Of a DNA stretch of 64,000 bases, positions 8,118 through 15,489 are shown in pieces. The stretch is from the NCBI GenBank assembly GCA_963819845.1, contig CAWFXQ010000016.1, positions 1 to 64,000 on the forward strand, in the 5' to 3' direction. The translations under genes and the position numbers were made by a program. How positions within the stretch are numbered: position 1 is the stretch's first letter; each line of letters opens with the position of its first letter. Under the pieces are notes generated by a model. That model was not told the origin of the DNA. It was given only the letters and a program-made list of their open reading frames with translations, and made no database searches. Source of the stretch: DATAGF01 sp963819845. GTDB lineage: Bacteria; Actinomycetota; Thermoleophilia; Miltoncostaeales; Miltoncostaeaceae.

Positions 8118-9641
8118 ATGTCCACCGAAGAGGCGGCACACGGCGGGCTCGGGGCGGCGCAGGAGCTTCGCAGGGAGGGAGCCCCCCACCGCCTGCCCGA
8201 GCGGCTCCGTCGCGACCTCGAGGCCATGCACGGCGGGTCGATTGCGCTCTACGTGATGGACGTTGACGGCTCCTGCCTGCACGTGCTGGCCGGCGACTTG
8301 TTGGGCCTGCCCCGCGTCATCCCGGCTCGGGTTGGGATCGGACCCGAGGTTCCCCCGGAGGCTTTCGAGGCGCTCGCCGCGGCAGTGGCGCGCGCGATAC
8401 CCGGTAGCGCTTCGGCACCTCTCGTCGTCGCGGATCGCGCCCTCGGGTCCGTCGTCAGGCTCGACGGACCCTCTCCGAGGCTGGACGAGTCTGCGTCGGA
8501 GGCGGCTCTGGCCCTCGAGACAATCAGCGGCTACACCGACGTCGTCCATGCGGCGCGCCGCCACAAGTATCCGCAACCGGCCGCGGAGATGCAGCAAAAC
8601 CTCTTGCCCCCAAGGATTGCACGCGTGAGCGGCGCGGACATCGCTGGAGGTGTTCTCCCCGGCTACGACGTGGGTGGCGATTTTTTCGATTACGCGCAGA
8701 ACGGAGAAGGCCTTTGGCTTGCCATCGCCGATGCGGTCGGCAAGGAAAACGAGGCAGCCGCCCTCGCGGCCGTCACGATCGGCGCTTTACGGGCATCTCG
8801 GCGATCGGGAGCGGGACTCGAGGGGACGGTCGCTGCCATGCGCGACGCGGTCACAACCGGCGAACACGCGCGGTTGACGTTCGTCACCGCCATCGTCGCG
8901 CTTTGGGAGCCGTTGACCCACAGGCTGCGGTGGATCACCGCGGGACATCCGCGTCCGATCGTACTGCGCGCTGCAGGTGATCTAGAGACCCTGAAAGAGG
9001 GCGTCACGCGCCCGCTAGGCCTCCCGACCGGCGACGCGGAGCCCTGCGCGGCTGAGTGCCTTTTGTCGGCTGGCGATCGCCTCGTGCTCTACTCCGACGG
9101 GCTCGTCGAGCAGCGGCATTGGCGTTCGGGAGAGCCGGTGGGCGTCAATGAAGTCCACCGAGTGGTCCGCACATCGGCCGATGCCAGTTGCGCCCAGACC
9201 GTTCGGCGACTGCAGGACCTCGTCGTGGAGGCCGCGCGGGGGCAGCTGCGTGACGACGCGTCGATTCTCGCGCTTCTCGTTCAACGAAGACCCCTCCCCG
9301 TCGCCGCACCTCTAGCGAAGAGAGAGAACCCCTCGCTCGGCCTCTGCCGGCCATCTCCCCCAGCACCCGCTGCGTACTCCTCGCCGCCGATGCGCAGGAA
9401 CGGCTGCGGCGGCGCAGGTGGCGCTCAGTCGTGGCCCTCAGGGCCGGGAGCCGCTCGGCGAACAGCCGGCCGAGCGAACCCCGGGGGTGCCGCCACACCA
9501 GCCGGCGCGCGACCGGCGCTCCGACGAGGCGGACGAGGTCGAGGAGAGCGCCGAGGAGTCGTTCCCGAGCTCCGACCCGCCGGCGGGGGGTGGGCCCGGC
9601 GTGTGATGACGCCCCGGCCGGCGGGCGTTTTCGTGGTGTGA
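8118..9641 (+). CDS. SpoIIE-family PP2C phosphatase with N-terminal sensor region
   Basis: Residues 1-165 form a GAF-like region (GSIALYVMDVDGSCLHVLAG). Residues 166-390 form a PPM/SpoIIE phosphatase with MQQNLLPP, YDVGGDFFDYA, ADAVGKE, ITAGHPRPIVL, GDRLVLYSDGLVEQ and LRDDASILAL, so all metal ligands are present. It probably dephosphorylates an anti-sigma antagonist (STAS) protein. A TACGCT -10 element ends seven bases before the ATG, suggesting leaderless transcription. Recognisable homology stops near 9300; the remaining frame to 9641 is low-complexity and overlaps another small gene, so a lost stop by frameshift near 9300 is likely. Confidence 0.8.
   Translation: MSTEEAAHGGLGAAQELRREGAPHRLPERLRRDLEAMHGGSIALYVMDVDGSCLHVLAGDLLGLPRVIPARVGIGPEVPPEAFEALAAAVARAIPGSASAPLVVADRALGSVVRLDGPSPRLDESASEAALALETISGYTDVVHAARRHKYPQPAAEMQQNLLPPRIARVSGADIAGGVLPGYDVGGDFFDYAQNGEGLWLAIADAVGKENEAAALAAVTIGALRASRRSGAGLEGTVAAMRDAVTTGEHARLTFVTAIVALWEPLTHRLRWITAGHPRPIVLRAAGDLETLKEGVTRPLGLPTGDAEPCAAECLLSAGDRLVLYSDGLVEQRHWRSGEPVGVNEVHRVVRTSADASCAQTVRRLQDLVVEAARGQLRDDASILALLVQRRPLPVAAPLAKRENPSLGLCRPSPPAPAAYSSPPMRRNGCGGAGGAQSWPSGPGAARRTAGRANPGGAATPAGARPALRRGGRGRGERRGVVPELRPAGGGWARRVMTPRPAGVFVV
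9418..9606 (+). CDS. Small acidic-tail protein (ESFP-SDPP family)
   Basis: A 62-residue protein ending in DEVEESAEESFPSSDPP, a short motif shared by many tiny uncharacterised bacterial proteins (typically EESFPASDPPSW). The conserved tail and its clean stop at 9606 support this frame over the overlapping read-through of the phosphatase gene. GTG start; no function known. Confidence 0.5.
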   Translation: MALSRGPQGREPLGEQPAERTPGVPPHQPARDRRSDEADEVEESAEESFPSSDPPAGGGPGV

Positions 9642-9696
9642 AGGTGCTGCTCGAGCCAGGCGGCGAGCCGCCTGGCGGTCCGGTCCCGTCGATCGG

Positions 9697-9765
9697 CTAC
9701 AGCAGGATGATCAGCAGGATGACGATGATGATCACGAGCGCGAGCGCGCCGATTCCGATGTACAC
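9697..9765 (-). CDS. 22-residue hydrophobic peptide
   Basis: A tiny ORF reading MYIGIGALALVIIIVILLII then LL, entirely one membrane helix, with a GTG start and a strong GAGGAGGAG ribosome site six bases upstream. Peptides of this type (MYIG...LIIILLI) are common and usually unannotated in Actinobacteria and Proteobacteria. The good ribosome site is the main support. Confidence 0.5.
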   Translation of the reverse strand: MYIGIGALALVIIIVILLIILL

Positions 9766-9926
9766 AGCTCCTCCTCTCAGGTGCGCGGAGAGTGTGCCCC
9801 CGGGCGGGGGCGGGCAAACCGCCCGTCCCGCTGAGACGTCGCGCGCGCAGCGCGGTCCGGAGCGGTAGTTCGTCGCGCGGCGCGAGGGGGTACCACCGCG
9901 ACGCCATCGTCCGGGAGGAGCCCATC

Positions 9927-10457
9927 GTGGACGGCAACGATCTGCCCGAGGGTCTCGAGCCGAAGCGCCACCGCGACTTGCGCGGGCGCGGGCACGAGCC
10001 CTGGGTCCGGCGGATCGTCGTCTGCGCGCTCCTCGCCGTTCTCGCGCTCGGGCTGGCCAACGTGCTCGGGCAGCGGGCGACGTCCTCGTCGGCCTCCGAG
10101 GCCGCCGCCCGCCTGAGCGTCACGGCGCCGCAGACGCTTCGCGGCGGGCTCCTGTGGCAGGGGGTGATCCGCGTCGAGGCGCGCGCCCGCATCGCGCGCC
10201 CGCGGATCGTGCTCGGCCGCGGCTGGCTGGAGGGCATGACCATCAACACGGTCGTCCCCGAGGCGGCCGACCAGGCGGACTACGACGGGCGACTGGTGCT
10301 GGCCTACGGCGAGCTGCCGGCGGGCGACGCCCTGACCGTCCGCATCGCCCTGCAGGTGAACTCGACGACCCTCGGCCGCGAGCCCCAGGACGTGGAGCTG
10401 CGCGACGGAGACACGCCGCTCGCGCGCGTCGAGCGCAATGTGACCGTATTGCCCTGA
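9927..10457 (+). CDS. Membrane-anchored exported protein upstream of DUF421 gene
   Basis: A 176-residue protein: a cytoplasmic N-terminus, one helix (RRIVVCALLAVLALGLANVL) and an external beta-rich domain (SVTAPQTLRGGLLWQGVI, VLAYGELPAGDALTVRIALQ). The GTG at 9927 follows GGGAGGAG. It lies 15 bases before the DUF421 gene, so the two are probably cotranscribed and the exported domain may partner with it. In actinobacterial DUF421 loci such a protein is a frequent neighbour. No enzymatic motif is seen. Confidence 0.75.
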   Translation: MDGNDLPEGLEPKRHRDLRGRGHEPWVRRIVVCALLAVLALGLANVLGQRATSSSASEAAARLSVTAPQTLRGGLLWQGVIRVEARARIARPRIVLGRGWLEGMTINTVVPEAADQADYDGRLVLAYGELPAGDALTVRIALQVNSTTLGREPQDVELRDGDTPLARVERNVTVLP

Positions 10458-10472
10458 GTCAGGAGGCCCCGA

Positions 10473-10916
10473 ATGGACATCGTCCTGCGCGCCGCGGCCG
10501 TGTTCGCGGTCCTGTTCCTGATCACCCGCGTCATCGGGCGCCGCGAGCTCGGCTCGATGGAGCCCTTCGACCTCATCCTTCTCGTCGTGATGGGCGACCT
10601 CATCCAGCAGGGCGTCACGCAGAGCGACTACTCGCTCACGGGCGCCGTGCTCGCGCTGGGGACGCTGGCCGTGCTGACGGTTGCCGTGTCGTACGCCGCG
10701 TTCCGGTTCCGGCGCCTGCGGCCCCTGCTCGATGGCGAGCCCATCGTGCTGCTGCAGGACGGGCGGCCCATCGAGAGGAACCTGCGTCGCGAGCGCATCA
10801 CGCTCGGCGAGCTGCGCTCGCGGGCGCGGCTCCAGCAGATCGCCAGCCTCGACGACGTGCGACTCGCGGTGCTCGAGACGAGCGGCGAGATCAGCTTCAT
10901 CCCCCGGGCCGCCTGA
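10473..10916 (+). CDS. DUF421 (YetF/YcaP-type) membrane protein
   Basis: A 147-residue protein with three N-terminal membrane segments (LRAAAVFAVLFLITRVIGRR; DLILLVVMGDLIQQGVT; AVLALGTLAVLTVAVSYAAF) and a cytoplasmic alpha/beta domain with the hallmark LLDGEPIVLLQDGRPIERNL and LRERITLGEL-type motif and RSRARLQQIASLDDVRLAVLE. Length and order match DUF421. The family is linked to spore germination and membrane stress; its molecular role is unknown. Confidence 0.88.
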   Translation: MDIVLRAAAVFAVLFLITRVIGRRELGSMEPFDLILLVVMGDLIQQGVTQSDYSLTGAVLALGTLAVLTVAVSYAAFRFRRLRPLLDGEPIVLLQDGRPIERNLRRERITLGELRSRARLQQIASLDDVRLAVLETSGEISFIPRAA

Positions 10917-10985
10917 GCACCCGTGGCGAGCCCTGCGCCCGCCCGGATCCTCGTGGCCAACGCCCCGCGCCGCCGCCCGACCTCG

Positions 10986-11468
10986 TCAGCGGCCGGCGAC
11001 CGCGGCGGCCCACGCGAGGCGTTCCCGCTCGACGGCGGCCCGCTGGCGCTCGGCCCGGCGGGCGAGGTCGTCGAAATCGAACCCCGCGAGCTCGGGCGTG
11101 CCGTCGGCCGCCGCGGCGAGCGCCTGCCACAGGCACCGCTTGCCCTCGATGCCGAGCGACAGGGTTTCCAGGGCGAGGAAGGTGCCGAGCCGCGGGTCGC
11201 GGGTCGTGGCCCCGCTGAACCTCAGGGCCGCGGCCTTCTCGGCGAGCCAGGTCACACCCCTCTTGACGGGGTTGGCGGAGGTGCCGAGTCGGGCCATCAG
11301 GTCCTCCAGCGTGGCGCGGTCGCGCGCGATCTCGTCGGCGATCGGCTGCATCGTCTCGCCGAGAGGCGTGCCCTGGGCCCGCCGGGCCAGCCGCCGCGCC
11401 AGGTTGACGCCCATCGTCGAGCCGGCGAGGTGGTCGTTGAGGTAGACGTCCCGCGCCCGGTGTCCCAT
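10986..11468 (-). CDS. Conserved hypothetical helical protein
   Basis: A 160-residue soluble, all-helical protein opening MGHRARDVYLNDHLAGSTMG, with RDRATLEDLMARLGTSANPV and FLALETLSLGIEGKRCLWQA. The YLNDHLAG...RD..L..LM pattern recurs in actinobacterial hypothetical proteins with a ferritin-like helix layout, but I see no metal-ligand set. The start at 11468 has a GGAAGGAG site. The 214-bp gap to its right holds no gene I can support. Confidence 0.7.
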   Translation of the reverse strand: MGHRARDVYLNDHLAGSTMGVNLARRLARRAQGTPLGETMQPIADEIARDRATLEDLMARLGTSANPVKRGVTWLAEKAAALRFSGATTRDPRLGTFLALETLSLGIEGKRCLWQALAAAADGTPELAGFDFDDLARRAERQRAAVERERLAWAAAVAGR

Positions 11469-11682
11469 TGCGCTCTCCTTCCGCTGGGGCGGTTCCCTTG
11501 CGAGGGGGTGCTGAAACGCCGGGGCGAATCCCGATCCGGCCGGGCGCCGCACGGGTACACCGCGGGCGACTCCGATCGAAGGACGCCGGCCGCGCCGACG
11601 AGCTCGAGGACCACGCCACCAACGACCTGCTCGCCTCGCGCGTGCTGCCCGTCAACAGACCATCGCCCAGCGGAGCCGGGCC

Positions 11683-12033
11683 TCACGCGCTCGTCGCGTC
11701 GAGGTGCTGGAGCAGCCCGTGCGCGGCGAGCTCGACGTCCTTGTGGCGCCACTCGGCCGCCCGGTAGACGCACGCGATGAGCGCCGAGCGGTGGACGCGG
11801 CGGAAGTCGCCGTAGACGAAGCCGTACCTGGCCTTGGTCTCGTCCGTCGCTCCGTCGGTGAGGGCGAGGTGCCACTGGGCGTACTCGTCCCAGGAGTGCG
11901 AGGCGAGATACGCGTTCTCGTCCTCCGCCCCCGGCTGGACGTCTCCCCAGTCGCTGCGGAGCACGTACTGACGGGCGTCGATCAGGCGCCGGGCGCGCGC
12001 AACGGAGCGCTCGTTGACGGCGTACGAGGCCAC
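11683..12033 (-). CDS. Conserved hypothetical protein
   Basis: A 116-residue soluble protein with a strongly conserved-looking core: RLIDARQYVLRSDWGDVQP, SWDEYAQWHLALTDGATDET and RYGFVYGDFRRVHRSALIA, followed by YRAAEWRHKDVELAAHGLL. The GTG at 12033 is chosen; the upstream extension is low-complexity. Similar proteins are widespread in Actinobacteria without an assigned function. Confidence 0.65.
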   Translation of the reverse strand: MASYAVNERSVARARRLIDARQYVLRSDWGDVQPGAEDENAYLASHSWDEYAQWHLALTDGATDETKARYGFVYGDFRRVHRSALIACVYRAAEWRHKDVELAAHGLLQHLDATSA

Positions 12034-12188
12034 GCTCAGACGCCCGGCGGGATGTCGATGACGGCCACGGTCCTCCGATCGTTTGAGGCCACACCGTGTG
12101 TGCCCCGCCGCTCGGAGGCCCAAGCATCGAGCCGGGCCGCCGCCGCACGGAGTGGCGGCGGTCTCGATCGGGTAGGACGCAGGGCATC

Positions 12189-12638
12189 GTGTCGGGCGGG
12201 AGCGCGAAGACCGGGCGACGACGGCGCCGGGCGTGGGTGCCGGCGGCGGCGTGCGCGCTCGCCGTGCTCGCCACCGCCTGCAGCTCGGAGGACGTGACGG
12301 GCGAGCCGGAGGAGATCGAGGAGCTCGTCCGGGTCGTGGCCGAGGGGTCGGAGTGCGTGGAGGACTCCGAGGCCGGCGACCTGATCGCGCGGGTGCGCCT
12401 CGAGAACCGCGGAGAGGACGAGCGAACGGTTCGGGTGATCGTCGAGACCGCGGACGCCGGGGGGACGACGACCCGGTTCCCCCTCGACAGCGTCGAGGTG
12501 ACGGTGCCCGGTGGCGGCGGCGCGGACGGCGAGGCGTTCATCGTGCCCGCGCCCGACGACGTCGCGGGCTGCGGGGTGCGCATCGACGGGGGCGAGGTGG
12601 TGCCGATCCCCCTGCGGCGGCGGGCCGAGGGAGGCTGA
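12189..12638 (+). CDS. Putative lipoprotein
   Basis: A 149-residue protein with a basic N-region, a hydrophobic stretch (AWVPAAACALAVLATACSS) and a lipobox-like ATAC cysteine, followed by a beta-rich external domain with two further cysteines (SECVEDSEAG and VAGCGVRIDG) that could pair. The frame is supported by strong codon bias. Lipidation and a cell-surface location are inferred. Confidence 0.65.
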   Translation: MSGGSAKTGRRRRRAWVPAAACALAVLATACSSEDVTGEPEEIEELVRVVAEGSECVEDSEAGDLIARVRLENRGEDERTVRVIVETADAGGTTTRFPLDSVEVTVPGGGGADGEAFIVPAPDDVAGCGVRIDGGEVVPIPLRRRAEGG

Positions 12639-12738
12639 CCGGCGCGGCGCCCGCGCCGTTCAGGTGCGGCCCCGTGGCCCCGGCGCCCGCGATGACGCAT
12701 GATCCGGGGCCCACGCACAGCCACCCCGCGAGGTGCCG

Positions 12739-13008
12739 ATGGTCAAGCACGTGTTCGACCTCAGCGAGACCGCCACGCACGAGCTGGTCGCGGACCAGCT
12801 GCGGGCGCTGGCCGATCAGTTCGCCGCGGGGTCGATCGACCTCTCCTACGACGAGTGGCGTGCCCCGACCGTGGTCGTCGACCCGGTCGAGGTGGTCGTT
12901 GACCTCAGGGAGCAGCGCCGCCACGTGGAGCTCGTGATCCGCTTCGAGTGGACGCGCGCGGGCGGCTCCGGGCCGCCCGCGCCGCCGGCGCGAGACCCCG
13001 CGCCGTGA
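12739..13008 (+). CDS. Amphi-Trp domain protein
   Basis: An 89-residue small protein with the amphi-Trp layout: HELVADQLRALADQFAAGSI, a central beta strand region, and the closing VELVIRFEWTRAG with the tryptophan after a hydrophobic strand. Start ATG at 12739 with GAGGTG upstream. The biochemical role of the family is unknown. Confidence 0.75.
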   Translation: MVKHVFDLSETATHELVADQLRALADQFAAGSIDLSYDEWRAPTVVVDPVEVVVDLREQRRHVELVIRFEWTRAGGSGPPAPPARDPAP

Positions 13009-13041
13009 CGGCCCCGGCCGCCACCCCCGGCGGCCCCACCG

Positions 13042-13653
13042 TCAGCGCAACAGGGCGCGCTCCGCGGCCTCCGTCAGGGCGGTGGCGACCTCGCCGACCG
13101 ACAGGCCCCTGCCGTGGAGCAGGTCGAAGCTGTCGAAGCTCGTCAGGACCCAGAGCAGGTCCTCGGCGGCGGCCGGGCTGACGTCCGGGCGCAGGGCGCC
13201 CTGGTCGGCGAGCCGCCGCGCCAGGCGCGCCATCCCGCGGGCCCGCTGGTCCTCCTGCCGCTGGACCGCGCCGCCGACGGCGTCGTGGTCGAGCTGCGCC
13301 ATCGAGTACAGCGCGCGGGCGACGTCCCGGTCGACGGCGAACATCTCGCTGGCCGCCAGGAGCCCTCGCCGAAGGCTCTCGCGCGCGTCGGGGTGCTCCA
13401 CCGCCTCGAGCAGGCGGGCGTAGGGAGCGCGCCGGAAGAGGTCGTGGCCGAGCGCGTCGAAGAGCCCGGCGCGCGAGCCGAAGATCAGATAGATGGTCGA
13501 GCGGGCGACGCCGGCCGTGCGCGCGACCAGATCGAGGCTGACCGGCCGCGACGGCGCCTCGCGCAGCCGTCGGTAGACGGCGTCGAGGATGCGTCGCCGG
13601 GTCCCCTCGACGCTCTCCGCCCGCAGGCGCTGCTCGTAGCGCCGTTTGACCAC
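13042..13653 (-). CDS. TetR-family transcriptional regulator
   Basis: A 203-residue regulator with the N-terminal TetR helix-turn-helix (TRRRILDAVYRRLREAPSRP, then SLDLVARTAGVARSTIYLIF) and a helical ligand/dimer domain. The GTG at 13653 lies six bases after a TATGCT -10 element (13665-13660), so the mRNA may be leaderless. The divergent intergenic region carries strong palindromes (13715-13753), probable autoregulatory operators also facing the gene at 13769. Confidence 0.85.
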   Translation of the reverse strand: MVKRRYEQRLRAESVEGTRRRILDAVYRRLREAPSRPVSLDLVARTAGVARSTIYLIFGSRAGLFDALGHDLFRRAPYARLLEAVEHPDARESLRRGLLAASEMFAVDRDVARALYSMAQLDHDAVGGAVQRQEDQRARGMARLARRLADQGALRPDVSPAAAEDLLWVLTSFDSFDLLHGRGLSVGEVATALTEAAERALLR

Positions 13654-13714
13654 GCCTGAAGCATATTCGGTTGACAGGATGTCGCGTGGAAAACATGGTG
13701 TCCGACGGAATATG

Positions 13715-13753
13715 ACGTGTCCGATGAAACACGGACACGTGTCGGTACCGACA
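13715..13753. promoter_or_regulatory. Nested palindromes, candidate TetR operators
   Basis: Two perfect inverted repeats overlap by one base: ACGTGTCCG at 13715-13723 pairs with CGGACACGT at 13732-13740 across eight bases, and TGTCGGTACCGACA at 13740-13753 is a 14-bp palindrome. TGTCCG also occurs at 13699. They lie between the divergent TetR gene and the gene at 13769, where a TetR dimer would be expected to bind. Confidence 0.55.
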
Positions 13754-13768
13754 TCTGGAAGGCTCACA

Positions 13769-14240
13769 GTGAAACGGCTTCTGAGGCCGCCCTCGCCGGC
13801 GACGGTGATCAGCGTGCTCGCCCTCTTCATCGCGCTCGGCGGCGCCGGGTACGCCGCCACGACGATCGGCTCCCCGCAGATCGCGGACAAACTCGGTCGC
13901 GGGCCGGGACCTGCGCAACAACTCGGCGTCGAGCGCGGACATCCGCGACGGCACCATCCTCCCCAAGGACCTCAGCCCCCGGGCGCTGTCGGCTCTGCGC
14001 GGGCCCGTGGGACCGATGGGAGTCCCAGGACGGGTGGACGTGACCTTCGAGCGCGATCTGCGGGGATGCGTGGTCCAGGCCACTCCGGGCACCGGACGAC
14101 CGCGCGGCGCGGCCGAGTTCGGCGACGTCAGGATCGGCGTCATCGTCGATCCGGAGAACGCGGAGGGAGCCCTCGACAGCGTCGCGCGCGCGATCACCTT
14201 CGCCGGGCCGAGCAACATGACGGTGGACGCGTCTTCATGA
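13769..14240 (+). CDS. Exported pentapeptide/collagen-like protein (one frameshift)
   Basis: The N-terminus KRLLRPPSPATVISVLALFI then ALGGAGYAA is the signal peptide seen on many Thermoleophilia exported proteins, followed after frame correction by DNSVAGRDLRNNS, ADIRDGTILPKDLS and a short RGPVGPMGVPG collagen-like stretch, then a beta-rich C-terminus with a single Cys. An extra A in the AAA run near 13888 shifts the frame; with it removed the gene is open from GTG 13769 to TGA 14240. Divergent from tetR and probably controlled by it. Confidence 0.7.
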
Positions 14241-15161
14241 TCAGCGCCTTCTGCTGATGCGCGCGAGCGCCCGGCGGGCGGGCCCGACCGCGCGGGAGTG
14301 CGCCGCGATGTCCCGCCAGGGATCGCCGCCGTCCGCGAGGCGGTCGCCGATCGTCGTGATGGTCCAGCCCTGCGGGTCGAGGGCCGGGTCGTCCAGCTCC
14401 TCCCAGCGCAGCGGCGTGGCGACCGGCGCCGCCGGCAGGGCCCGGACGGCGTACGGGGCCACCGCGTGCTGGCCGTAGCCGTTGCGGGCGACGTCGATGT
14501 AGATGCGGTCGCCCCGCTTGGCCCGGCGGAACTCGACCGTGAGCCCGCCGGGATCGCCCGCCGCCAGCGCTTCGGCGGCCGCCCGGGCGAAGGCGTGCAC
14601 CGCCTCGTAGCCGGCCGTTCGCCGCAGCGGGGCGACGACGTGGAGGCCCCGGGAGCCGGTCGTCATCGCGAAGGGACGCAGGCCGAGGTCGCGCAGGAGG
14701 TCCCCGGCGGCGCGGGCGGCGGCGCGCACGGCGTCGAAGCTCCCGCCGGGCGGGTCGAGGTCGAAGACGACCCGGTCCGGCCGCTCGAGCCGGTCGGCGC
14801 GGCTGGTCCAGACGTGGGGGGTGACCGCGTTCTGGCCCGCGAGGTAGACGAGCGTCGCGACGTCGTCCCCCAGCACCTGCCGGATGGTCCCACCCTCGCG
14901 CTTGGGGACGACGGTCGTCCGGATCCAGCCGGGGAAGTGCCGCGGGGCGTCCTTCAGGAAGTGGCCGTCCTCGGCGATGCCGCGGGGGAAGACCTGGAGC
15001 GCCAGCGGCCGGCCGCGGACGTGCGGGACCATGGCGCCGCCCACCTCGGCGTAGTGGCGGGCGAGGTCGAGCTTCGTCAGGCCCGCGTCGGGGAAGACGA
15101 CGCGGTCGGCGTGGGTGATCGTCACCGCCCGCCGCCCCGCTCGAACCGTCGCGTCGCTCAC
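14241..15161 (-). CDS. LigD-type polymerase/primase domain protein
   Basis: A 306-residue stand-alone LigD polymerase (archaeo-eukaryotic primase fold). It shows THADRVVFPDAGLTKLDLARHY-type N-terminal motif in parts, metal-binding VVFDLDPPG, MTTGSRGLHVVAPL and PHVWTSRADR. In bacterial non-homologous end joining this enzyme fills and extends DNA ends together with Ku and an ATP-dependent ligase. A separate ligase gene lies 12.7 kb away at 27874; no Ku gene is in the window. GTG start; its stop abuts the gene at 14240 tail to tail. Confidence 0.88.
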   Translation of the reverse strand: MSDATVRAGRRAVTITHADRVVFPDAGLTKLDLARHYAEVGGAMVPHVRGRPLALQVFPRGIAEDGHFLKDAPRHFPGWIRTTVVPKREGGTIRQVLGDDVATLVYLAGQNAVTPHVWTSRADRLERPDRVVFDLDPPGGSFDAVRAAARAAGDLLRDLGLRPFAMTTGSRGLHVVAPLRRTAGYEAVHAFARAAAEALAAGDPGGLTVEFRRAKRGDRIYIDVARNGYGQHAVAPYAVRALPAAPVATPLRWEELDDPALDPQGWTITTIGDRLADGGDPWRDIAAHSRAVGPARRALARISRRR

Positions 15162-15247
15162 GATCCCTCATCTACCCCCGGGGGAGGACGACCGGATCCT
15201 CCCCCTGAGCGTTCTGCGCGGCCGGCCGCGCCCCTGCCGTGGTCGGC

Positions 15248-15326
15248 ATGGACATCCTCGCCGAGCGCTTCGCCCGGGGCGAGCTGACGGCGGAGGGGGT
15301 GCCGGGAGCGACTCGAGGTCGGCTGA
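15248..15326 (+). pseudogene. SHOCT-domain remnant
   Basis: MDILAERFARGELTAE is the signature of a C-terminal SHOCT domain; removing one G from the five-G run at about 15295 continues it as GCRERLEVG and a stop. Upstream sequence lacks a clear membrane or other domain, so only the short tail or a tiny stand-alone SHOCT peptide is present. The rest of the 15162-15489 gap holds only the hairpin below. Confidence 0.45.
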
Positions 15327-15339
15327 GCGGGCGCGCGGG

Positions 15340-15384
15340 CCGGGGTGGGGGAGCCCGAGACGTGTGGGCTCCCCGCCCCCCGGC
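15340..15384 (-). terminator. GC-rich hairpin terminator
   Basis: GGGGAGCCC (15348-15356) and GGGCTCCCC (15366-15374) form a perfect 9-bp stem with a nine-base loop, extended by CCGGGG and CCCCGG on the flanks. It lies downstream of the minus-strand gene ending at 15490. There is no T tract, as usual in high-GC Actinobacteria. Confidence 0.55.
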
Positions 15385-15489
15385 CGCAGCTGCCGAGGGA
15401 GGGGCGCGGAGCGTCCCCCAACGCTTGCACGCCCCTCCGTCGCGCAGAACGCTACGACGGGGCGCTTATCCCGCGCTTACGACCGAGGC

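Noticed and set aside
9300..9641. C-terminal 110 residues of the phosphatase at 8118 as a real domain
   Set aside because: Low-complexity and overlapping the conserved ESFPSSDPP gene; treated as read-through after a lost stop.
11560..11690. Short plus-strand reading DELEDHATNDLLASRVLPV
   Set aside because: Looks vaguely coding but has no clear start, ribosome site or family match; not enough to call.
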